Shown piece by piece: positions 54,186-64,000 of a stretch of 64,000 nucleotides of DNA. This DNA is from Aphis gossypii (lineage: Eukaryota; Arthropoda; Insecta; Hemiptera; Aphididae). The position numbers and the translations under genes were made by a program. Below the pieces are notes generated by a model that made no database searches, was not told the origin of the DNA, and saw only the letters and a program-made list of their open reading frames with translations. The stretch lies in assembly GCF_020184175.1 (NCBI RefSeq), contig NC_065531.1, positions 63,628,806 through 63,692,805 of the forward strand. Reading direction: 5' to 3'. Every line of letters begins with the position of its first letter. Position 1 is the stretch's first letter.

Positions 54186-54665
54186 TAATAATGGACACAT
54201 CTATGAAGTTTATAGTTAACTACACTTGTCTTAACAAGCTCATAATGAAATTTAAACCAAAAAGTAGATACACCGTGCAGCTTTATGGTAGGTGTAGAGT
54301 GTCATTAAATAAGTCACTGCAATGTATGTGTTAAATTTTAGTTCAACGATAAATTATTGCTTACGAAAAACGATTCTGAGCAAAGACAGTTTCTTAGCTT
54401 ATATAACTAAGTATATTTTATGATAAATTTACATTGATAATAAATGATTAACTTTGTTGTAAAAGTAATATGATAGGTTGAATTAATTTTTACTGAAAAT
54501 ATTGCTTTTATCGTACAGTATAAATAAATAGACAATAACGTCAAATAAGTATAAACTTTTATAATATTAATTCATTGTAAATATATATATATTATACATT
54601 AAGTAAAAGTTTCAAATCTCCACAAATAATGTTTTTAAATTACAACAAAACAACTAAAATCAATT
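54186..54665 (+). repeat. Dispersed repeat, copy C
   Basis: Collinear with copy B: GTAGGTGTAGAGT (about 54289), TCACTGCAATGTATG (54314), GATTCTGAGCAAAGACAGT (54372) and GTTTCAAATCTCCAC (54609). The 62-codon open frame across its left part (54146-54334) is best read as a by-product of the repeat, because the same region in copy B is not open. The element boundaries are not visible. Confidence 0.55.
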
Positions 54666-55387
54666 TTTTCCAAATTTCAACTTCAAAATTCTTTAATAAA
54701 AATTGTATTAATATAATATATTCTGAACTGCTTTGATTTCAAAATAAACAATGTGTGAGAAACTTGGTAGGTACTGAATTGCAAAAAAAGACAAAAATAC
54801 TAAAGTATTAGATGTTTATGAATAGCTTATAGTTCAAAAAAAGTACAATTATTTTAAAATTATTGTACCTATAACGATAAATAGAAATTTGATTTTCTAG
54901 GGAAACATTGTCATTTGAAATTCACAAAAATAAATTTTAAAAATGTACATTTTTACTATGAGCCATGAGGGGACGTTGAGACCAGTAATTGTCTTTATGA
55001 TTGTTTACTTTTGGTTTTAAAAGGAAAGATGTTATCAAGTAAAATATTAGCAAAAAGTTTTAAATACTATTAAAATATTAACTGAAAAAAGCTAAAAATA
55101 CGCATTTCTGTAAACCTAATTTTTTAGGAATTAAAAATATCGTTTGCATTTCATAACTAGGTTTTGAAATTCATGCGAATAGTTAATAAATTGACAAATA
55201 TTCACATTTCACAGTAAATATAATTTTAAGAATATCAACTATAAAAAGCATGAATAACGAAATAACGTATTTCTGTACGATAAAATTGATTTTTCGGAGG
55301 AAGTAGAGTAGTACAAATTTCAAAACAAGACTTTATAATTCATAGAAACCATTTTATAAGTATTAAAAAAAAAAAAAAATTATATTA

Positions 55388-55485
55388 TTATTTTAACGAT
55401 CTATTCTGGCAAAATATGTTGCTGGCTTCCTCCGTTATATTTTTACTGTTGAGACCTACTAAATTACAAATTAAACTATCTATTC
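55388..55485 (-). pseudogene. Coding-like fragment ending in a stop codon, unrecognised
   Basis: The minus-strand frame reads E-R-I-D-S-L-I-C-N-L-V-G-L-N-S-K, then N-I-T-E-E-A-S-N-I-F-C-Q, and stops at 55388. It is preceded by a T-rich tract ending in GGGAG, a possible 3' splice site. The fragment is acidic and less AT-driven than chance frames, but only about 32 codons long. The upstream 34 codons of the same open frame are hydrophobic and AT-driven and look like intron. It may be a short last exon or a decayed one. Confidence 0.2.
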
Positions 55486-55611
55486 TTTCCTCCCAGAAAA
55501 AATATAGAAATAGTAAAAATCTAAGTATTTCTATAGCTACAACAGAATATGGCAGGTATAACAATTTTTTTTTTATATATAATAACATCAAAGCTCTCTT
55601 ACAAATCTAAA

Positions 55612-57520
55612 ATATCCATATATTTTATTTCTTTACTATATTTTTAAAGTACCTAAGTTACAGATTTAAATAATTAAGTCTAAAACATATAAAAACACTT
55701 GCTGATTGGCCACTGCTGATTAGATACCTACAGTCTGTTATTAATTTGAGTACACTACACGCACAACAAACGTATTCGTGAAATAGGTACACGCGATTAT
55801 TAACGTTTCTGTACTTTTTATCGTGGATACTAAAAGTTTGAACTAAATTTTAATTTTATACTCATTGTGGGTCAATATTAAATATTCTGGAGAAATTTAT
55901 TTTTAAGGTTTCATATTGCTAGATTAATCAATATATATATATATATTATCTTAAAAGACAGTGGTCCTATTTTAATTTTTAAGCTTAATACCGAAATGTG
56001 TTGTTAAAAATAACAATGATATGCGTAATCTAAATGTACACTAATAATTAACTAAACTAAAACCTATCCATACAATTTTTTATTAGAAGTACTTCTAAAT
56101 CTGGTTCTGAATTATCATAATTGCATAAAAAAATTATTCTTATAATAAGTACAATCCTTTTTATAAATTATTGATAATTAATTTGCATATTATCATATTT
56201 TATTTACAGTATTTAAGTAACTTAAATAGATACTACTATATTATACTAAGTATATACTATTATGGAGTTAAAAAATACTTAAAAATAACCATAATATAAT
56301 ATTGAGTAGCTTTTCTATATCGATGTATATATATTTTTTTACTTTTATTTTAAATTAAACAGTCTATACATATTTTGTAAAATAAACTTAATTGATTACA
56401 AGAAGCTTTTTACAGAGTTTTTACTAAATCGATGTTTAATAAAAAAGAAAGATAAATTATAATTGTAGATTATAAATAAAACCACTGGCAAAATTTCCGT
56501 TTCGTTATGATTTATTTTTAACATTTATTTATTATTTTTTTTTTTTTTGAAAAATACAGAACATAGATACAAAATCTATCCTAGGATTGGTTATAAAAAT
56601 ATATTATAATCTATGCGTACATACTACATATTTTATATTTTATATCACTGTATAAATGAACAATGGACATCCATAAAATAAATTACTAATTACTATAGTA
56701 AGAGTATTTAGTCAAAAAAATAATTACATGATGATTTCTTAAAAATTAACAATAAATATTTATACATTATATATTATAAAGAATATTGTTGACTATTAAG
56801 AAAAATAAATTAATGTTTAAACTTTAAAATTAATTATATTACATGTAATTTATAATTAATATTTTATTTATTTAAGGCACTTGCATTATCTTACTAGTTT
56901 TAATCATGTAATCTTAAAAGTCACGCATGTCATTATTACTTATTATATTTTAAATGGTTAACAATTTGAATTTAACATTAAATTGTTTTCAATTTGAATT
57001 AACTCTTGCAAAATATATTATGGATTTTAGTTGAATATTTAACAAATTAACATTATAAACCAGGATTCGTGACTTAAGCGTTTGAATATTTGTTTGTAAA
57101 TAGACAGAAGAAATTGGATTCGATAAATATTTCTTTAATGATTAAAGGATTTCAAATTTAAAAAATGTTGCATATTTTAGGTTTTATTTTCCTTTACATG
57201 CATATTGTGAAGATTCATTCGTTCTTATTTCATATATTTTGTATTTAATTATTAGGAAAAATATAATTTTTGAAAAAAAAATGTATAAATTACCCTTTTA
57301 AAATTTTCATTTTTGAATTATAATAAAAGTGTTATATAAAAAACAAATGTTTGTTTATTGTACCTTGTTAATTTTAAATTTATTTTATCTGTGTATTTTC
57401 GTATGCATAATTTCTGATAAGGTGATAAATTATCATTGATTATCACTTTTAATCAATACCGTGACTGCCTATTTTATTTTTATTTATCTGACTTTTTACA
57501 GTCTTAATTTGTTTTCCAGT
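55612..57520. other. AT-rich non-coding DNA
   Basis: Nothing supportable was seen. Confidence 0.4.
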
Positions 57521-57653
57521 ACTTAGTGATCGTTATCGTGTCAATGTACTTATATATGTATATTTTGTCGTGTTGGTGTTCATATTCGTGAGTCGTGACT
57601 AGTGCCTATTAAAGTACTTATACTCATGATATAATTTTCTTCATTTAATAAAT

Positions 57654-57785
57654 ATGTCAAAAGAAAAACAATCACAAATTAGTCAGTTGAAATGTTTTAT
57701 TTCAAAATTTTTGGATTATGTATTTTTAAAACATGTGAACTTAAAGTGGAGTTTAAATCTAGCGATATGGTGTAATACAACATAA
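57654..57785 (+). pseudogene. 43-codon open frame, possibly the 5' remnant of a mobile-element ORF
   Basis: The frame begins M-S-K-E-K-Q-S-Q-I-S-Q-L-K-C-F and ends at TAA 57785. The 100 bp before it (GTGATCG, GTGTTGGTGTTC, CGTGAGTCGTGACTAGTGCC) are less AT-rich and resemble the leader of transposase-like ORFs found in arthropod genomes. No downstream transposase domain follows, so if this is an element only its front end is left. The family is not recognised with confidence. Confidence 0.2.
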
Positions 57786-60059
57786 AATAACAGAAAACGT
57801 GTGAAAATTATTAAATGAAGCAAAATAAGCACCCAAAAAATGATTATACACAACCTAAAATAATATAATAATATACTTTAATACCTAATACGTACAAGAC
57901 GTAAAATTATTTTTGTTTATAATTTAATTTGTAGCTTTGTTTAATACTTATTTTTTAAAAAATTAAGAATAAACACATATTTTCATAATTTTAAGTACAT
58001 TAAGTCCCAAGTCCTGATTATAACATCCGAAAAAAAGCTTTTATGAAACTATTATATTACTAATGTGTTTAAAAAACAAATACTCAAAAACTAAAGTATT
58101 TACTTTTTATAATGTCTATTCTAGTAGATTTATATACATAAAAATGTTTGAATAAAAGGAGTTTATTGTAACATTAGTAACTACTTTTCTCTATCATACA
58201 CTCTGTTTCCAAATAAGGTTTTAAAACTTCTCCAATATACTAAGTTTTATCATATAAATCTTCAGATAGAAGTACTTATGATATTGTTTAAAATTTTTAT
58301 TTACTAAATTATATTGTAAAATTAATATAAGCGTTTATATATAAATATAGTTAATTTTTAAATTGTGTTTTTAACTATTTTTGAATTAACTTTTAAATTA
58401 ATTGTTTTTCCAAAATATTATCATACCGTATATTATTAATATTACTAAAACTGAATTTGATGTTAATTTTCTATTTTAAATTTAAGCGATTAATAATTCT
58501 GGAATTAATATAAATGAAAAATTAATTAAGATACATATATTTTTATAGTTTTTGTAATTTGATAAAAGTAGCACAAACTAAAAAATGCCAACTCATGAAT
58601 GAATTGCTGAAACCTTAGTATAATATGTAATCACAGGTGATCAAACTAAGCCTTTAGATCACTTATAGTGAAAATACCTCACATGAAAAAAACAAAAGTT
58701 ACTCGTTAAGAAAATATTTATTAGGTAATCATTTTATAAAATGTAAAGAAATACGAGTAAAATATAATATAAATAAGTATTTTTAAATAATGATTAACTA
58801 TATTTTGAAATGTTACAACAAATATGACCTTAGAATTTACATGAAACTTGTGAGTATTTATTGTACTGTAATAAAAAAATACTCTAACATTATAAAACCA
58901 ATACATTATTACCTTTTCTAAGAATATAAAATATAATCCTAACGGAAAAGTTTTATTTATAACGAAATTGTGTAAAATATTCACACAATACAAATTATTT
59001 AACGGAAAACTTAGTGAAAATAGAAACAAAAAAAAAAAATTCAAGTTAAATACTAAGTAAAAATACTATAGAAGTTATTGACTTCATATACATATAACTT
59101 ATTATATTATATAACTCGAAATCAAAAGAAAACGGTGATAGAAAAAAAAGTGGCCAATCTTTTTTTGTTTTTATTTTAGTCTATATATTTCTCTCTCTAT
59201 ATATAGTATAGTCCGAATTCCGTGATATACTATTTATAACAATAATAAAAAATAACTATAAAATAACTTTTCTTTATTATTATGGTAGTTATTATTGAGT
59301 ATTTCGTTTATTAAAAACTAAAAAATATTATAATAATAATAACTTTAAAATCAATACGTGTTGTAACTAATTTTAAATAATATTAATAGCTTTTTGAACG
59401 ATAGTAACATTATTTATATTTAATAATAAATCGGAATATTTTCAATTTTGAATGATTAATAATTCAGTATTCAGATTTGGATTATTATTATTTATATAGG
59501 TACGTACCTAGTTAATAAATACATTTATACTACAATACAATAAATAATGTATATATATTATAAACTGAATACATCATACATTTAAATAAAAAAACAGTTG
59601 AGAGATTTAAGATATTCGTTCTTAAAGTCACATACTTCATTGGTGCCTATAGATCTAAGTTGTGAAATCTGCAGCCCACTAAAGAATTTTTTTCTGGCTC
59701 TTCCAAATACATCAAAGTATATTTTATAATTTAAAAAGAAGAAAAATCAATAATCAATTTATTTTAAAGTAGGATTTGAGTATATCTCATAATTGAGCAA
59801 GTATTAATTGAATTTTAATGCAAATGCAATTTTTTGCATGAATATTCAATTTCTTCAGACATTCATAAAAAGTATTTATGGAATCACGCTTAATTTTTTT
59901 TCTTTAATTCTTGTATAAGAAATTTAGAATGAACTCTGATTTAAATTTTCATTTTTCAGGTAAAAAAAATTGCACCTACACTATACAATATATATCTTAA
60001 ACTACAAACATACTAAATAGATAAAATGATTATTTTATAAATGCATTAAGTATTATGTC
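57786..60059. other. AT-rich non-coding DNA
   Basis: The 107-codon minus-strand frame at 58721-59044 is rich in F, I, Y, N and K, has no domain and matches what very AT-rich DNA gives by chance. Confidence 0.4.
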
Positions 60060-60300
60060 CTCCTTAGCCTAATGTCCAATTTATGAATAGAATTACGGAA
60101 CGATAAGATTGAGTGTCCATTCACGCAAAAGTATCTAGTTTATAAAATGTAAAATTAAGTGCTTCCGTCTCGTGAAATGGATAAAACGTCTTTTTGGTAA
60201 ACAAACCTAAGAATGGATTTTGGAAAATGAATAAAGCTCATGAACTGAATATCCATTTCGTAAACGTAATATCAATTTCACTAAATGGATCCTACTTATA
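60060..60300. repeat. Cluster of alternating TCCATTTCGT / ACGAAATGGA-like words
   Basis: Related words in both orientations occur at 60115-60125 (GTCCATTCACG), 60171-60182 (CGTGAAATGGAT), 60251-60266 (ATCCATTTCGTAAACG) and 60277-60291 (TTTCACTAAATGGAT). The arrangement resembles a degraded inverted array. No coding capacity. Confidence 0.35.
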
Positions 60301-60479
60301 AATTTATGTAATATAATAAACGTGAGGATTTCATTTTTTGTGTATCGTGGTGTATGAGATTTTGAACATCAAGAGAGAATATTATACATGTCAGAATGCT
60401 ATAATAACTTTTAAAATGAAACCCCGACGAAGTCTAAAAATGATTGAAAAATGTCTATGGGAAATGTGCACTTGAAAAA

Positions 60480-60700
60480 AATATGTTGAACTCCACTCAA
60501 CAAGAAAGTAAGTGAGAACGACACCACGTATTATGCAGGCAAAAGTCTGAAAAAGAATGACGAATAAAATGTCAGATATCTACACTGCTGTGGCTCGTTT
60601 AAAAACCACTCAAATCGGTACCCTTAGACGCACGCCCACGTGGTCCAATTCAAATAATGGATTAGGTGTTCCCAGAAAATAGTTACAAAAGTAAAAATGT
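60480..60700. other. Higher-complexity, repeat-like non-coding stretch
   Basis: Less AT-rich than its surroundings (for example GAGAACGACACCACG, CTGCTGTGGCTCG and CTTAGACGCACGCCCACGTGG), with ACCACGT near 60520 facing ACGTGGT near 60637. All frames are closed within a few dozen codons. Probably a mobile-element fragment; family unknown. Confidence 0.3.
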
Positions 60701-61799
60701 TCTAAATGCATGCATGCATCTTGAATATTCACTTTCACATCGCGTGACACGCGTATAGTTAACATACACAATAATAGGTAGTATAGATGTATGTTAATAC
60801 ATTATAATAGCACAATAGAATATCAACAAAAAGGAAGAAAAAATTAGAGTAACTGACAAACGAAAGTAATACATACATTAACATATTTAATTTAAAGCTT
60901 AAGAGTGATTTGGATGGATTTTTTTCTCTTTTGAGTTACCCGGTTCTTATATATATGCAATTTATATCAGTGAATATATTTATAAAGATATCTAAAATTT
61001 ATATTGTACCCAAGTCTTGAATATTATAATAATATGCTCTTAATATACACATATATAATATATTATTTGTATGTAGAAAAGTTCAAAAATATTTTTTAAT
61101 TAAACATTATTAATTAAAATACAATATAATATTGTATTATAGAGTATCGAATTTCAGAATTGTTTTCCACAGTTATTTCATTGTCATAAATTATCATATA
61201 ACATGGTAATAACTTTTTACTTTATAGCTAAAATTGTACAAAAGCCCAATATGATGGATTAAGGGATTGGAATATTACTGTATATTACTATACAGTATAC
61301 CTACGTTCTATATTATCTTATACACGTGATACCTTATACTTCTAATTACATTATCCAGTACCTAGCTACAATAGTACAATAGTTAAATATGAACAACTAA
61401 ATGAATTAAAAGAAAATTATTAAAACACACTATGCTGGGGCGACAGTCACTGTATTGTTATTATATTTTTAATATATTGCACCCAGTGTTTATCATATTT
61501 TTGTAAATAACATAGTAAAATAAATGTCGTAGTATCATAGTTTATTAGAATATAAATTTTTATCATAGTACTATACTTAAACTTCAGCACGTATCAGTGG
61601 TGTTATACTAAATCTCGAATAGGGGTGAATAAAATGTGTTGATACAACTCGTTAAGATAGTGTTCATCCTGCCATCCGTACCATATATTAATATTATTGG
61701 TTTTTAAAATTTTTTATTCGCTAAAAGCAATATTTATTTCTATTTCATTATATTCTATCGATAAAATTAAAAATTACGTAAAAATAAAATAAAAACCAA

Positions 61800-62110
61800 A
61801 CTTTCTATATACATCCGATCATTTACGAATACGCCATTGAATTATACCGCGAAGGTCAAGGAATGTAAATGCTATAACACGCATACATGCTTACAAATCG
61901 TTACATGAGAAATGTATCACGGCAGACGTGTATGGATATTATAAAATATAGCTAACCACTACTGTACATAACCGCGTCCGATTTCCGCTTTTATCTACAC
62001 CCGATAAATATAATATAAGTACGCAGTAATGCACTCAGTATGATATTTGCGAGCTTTTGGCATTTCAAACTCACAAAAAGATTTATTATGTAGTTAGGAA
62101 CCACGGTGAT
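61800..62110. promoter_or_regulatory. CpG-richer patch, possible regulatory region
   Basis: Contains ATTATACCGCGAAGG, CACGGCAGACGTG, AACCGCGTCCGATTTCCGC and other CG-containing words in otherwise AT-rich DNA. The plus-strand open frame at 62106-62321 that follows is dominated by a poly-T tract and is not supported as a gene. Confidence 0.2.
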
Positions 62111-62321
62111 TTATACGCTTTTTGATTTTTTTTTTTTTTTTGTACCCACCATGATTTGTCAATTTAAAATCTCAAACAGCATCCAGGACACTCTCCTTAT
62201 AACTATAATGGGTGTTGAAAAAAATATTTTTTACGGACTATATGATGTTATCTTTTATTGCTTTCCTTCCATTCAACAAAAAAGTGTGGAACACTTTATT
62301 ATAACCTACAAAAATATTTAG

Positions 62322-64000
62322 CACGCTGTAAATATTCTACGTCAAACTATTAAAAAAAAAAAAAATTGAATCATATTAATAGGTACTAAAATTAAAAAAA
62401 AAAAATACTCTAGACTCGATCGAGCACTTTTTATGAAAATGAACAATACAATATTATGACAAAAAGTATAAGACTGGTAATTAATAGAATCTATTTATTT
62501 TATGGTAGGATAAAATACACAAATATGACTTACAAATTCAATAATTTTACATAATAAATTTTTCTATAAAATATTTTCACTCTATAACACTTAAAAAAAA
62601 ACCATTATGAATACGAAACCAATATTGAATTTTTTTATATTTCTACTCAGAAATCAAATTCGATATAATTAGAGCTACCCGTTAAATACCAATACTATAG
62701 GCTCTCTATGTATGTATATTTGAAAGATTAAAATTGTATTTAATCATTGATTTTACATTAATACATTCAAAAAATCAATAGAAATCATTTTAATAAGTAT
62801 CTAATGACGTATTTACCATAAAAACTAAAATAATTTTAAATCCTAACACTACGTTATCATTATTCGTAATATTTAAATTCAGCATTGAATTTTTGTCATT
62901 TTTGTTTAATTTTTTCAAATTCTAATTTTAATTAATCTTTTATATGATTGCTAATGTATTAGATAATAGAGCACCACATTCAATATTGTTGTATATGTAT
63001 GTATTTAAGCTTATTTATCACATTTTTATCATATAATCTTACTAAATAGGTAAGTAATACCTAATAATATAAGTATTATTTGATTTTAGTAATTGTTAGT
63101 GCTTTATTGTTGTGGTTGTGTGGTTGGAAATTGACATTACTTAAATTTGTGGAGGGAGGGCAGAAAAGCTGAGCTCAACAACAATCCTATTTTATATTCA
63201 GATAGTATCTCCACTAATTATTTTCCTTAAAACAGAGTCACGAAACATTTATTTTTACCAACAATATTTTTACATTCGTTCTGTGATTTATTCCTCACAA
63301 AACTGGGTTAAATAAGATATTCAAATTCAATCAGATGAATTATACAACTTATTATTATGATACTGCATACCAGTCATGAAATATAATTCAATTGTAATTT
63401 AAGATATAAATTAATATAAATTTTGAATATTTGCATTAAAGCAACTGCTTGCATTGAAAAAAATATTCAAGATATTTTAGCAACAGTAGGTATTATCAGT
63501 CGATAGGAAAAAATACAAATAAAAACCAATAAATTACCCTATTCTTTATTTACAATTTAAAAGGAAAAAAAAAACAAGTTAACTTTTCTAATGTGTGATT
63601 CAGTTAAGCTTAATGTATTTAGTATTTTTAATAATTTTATTTATATATTTAGATTGGGAATCAACAGTAAGGAATTATTTTTATCTTTGAAAAAAATGTG
63701 CAATATTATATTCCAATTATAATAATCATTATTATTGTAGTTATCAATCATTTATAAGTAAATAGGCACCTCTTATGTTGTTAATAATAATAAATAATAA
63801 CCTCTGGACATTAAATTCAAAAATACATGTAGTAGGTATTCAATACTGATATTTCATTACATTTAAAATGTAAAAAAAAACTTTATTTACACATTAATAC
63901 ATTAATAAAACTGTTCTATTGGTTCATTAAATATTAGACAACTAAATAATAAATTACAATTACTTCTATTAAATTTAAAAATTATAAATTATTTTTATTT
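62322..64000. other. AT-rich non-coding DNA
   Basis: Poly-A/T tracts and TAA repeats; no gene, RNA or repeat boundary recognised. Confidence 0.4.

Noticed and set aside
58721..59044. 107-codon minus-strand ORF, the longest in the window
   Set aside because: Composition (F, I, Y, N, K) is what AT-rich DNA produces by chance; no domain, no start context, no splice partners.

Overview
This window looks like nuclear DNA from an insect, most likely an aphid (Aphididae) or a close hemipteran relative. The evidence is a strongly AT-rich base composition, GT-AG introns with long AT-rich interiors, many short TA and TAA repeats, frequent 'aggtacctac'-type words, and degraded DNA-transposon remnants. 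There are no bacterial operons, CRISPR arrays, rRNA or tRNA genes that I can recognise. Most of the 64 kb is intron or intergenic sequence, and the long random-looking open frames are mostly chance.

The one gene I can support is on the minus strand. Three exons (24112-24335, 23976-24050 and 17526-17603) join in frame. They encode a signal peptide, a short cysteine-rich N-terminal cap and the first two-plus leucine-rich repeats of a receptor ectodomain. The repeat exons are 75 and 78 nt, each encodes one repeat, and all junctions are phase 2. The cap ends in an E-I-P-x-D-L-P motif. This is the classic architecture of leucine-rich-repeat G-protein-coupled receptors (LGRs), and the irregular repeats best fit the type A glycoprotein-hormone-receptor group (insect LGR1, vertebrate FSHR/LHR/TSHR). 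The gene is only partly in the window. Intron 2 is about 6.4 kb, and I could not find a convincing exon 4 between 17525 and position 1. The remaining repeats and the seven-helix domain are therefore either missed small exons in this stretch or lie beyond the left edge.

Layout by region: 1-17.5 kb is AT-rich sequence, probably the next intron(s) of the LGR gene. It holds CpG-richer patches (about 4.7-5.4 and 13.8-14.5 kb), an inverted-repeat array element (11.04-11.64 kb) and two copies of a dispersed repeat. 17.5-24.4 kb is the LGR exon block with its large intron 2. 25.0 kb has an isolated exon-like block on the opposite strand. 26.88-27.05 kb is a small hAT-type MITE with target-site duplication. 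27.5-27.8 kb is another CpG-richer patch. From 28 kb to the right end I find no confident gene, only repeats, a short insertion with 13-bp direct repeats (43.46-43.56 kb), a third copy of the dispersed repeat (54.2-54.7 kb), coding-like fragments at 51.0, 55.4 and 57.7 kb, and low-complexity tracts.
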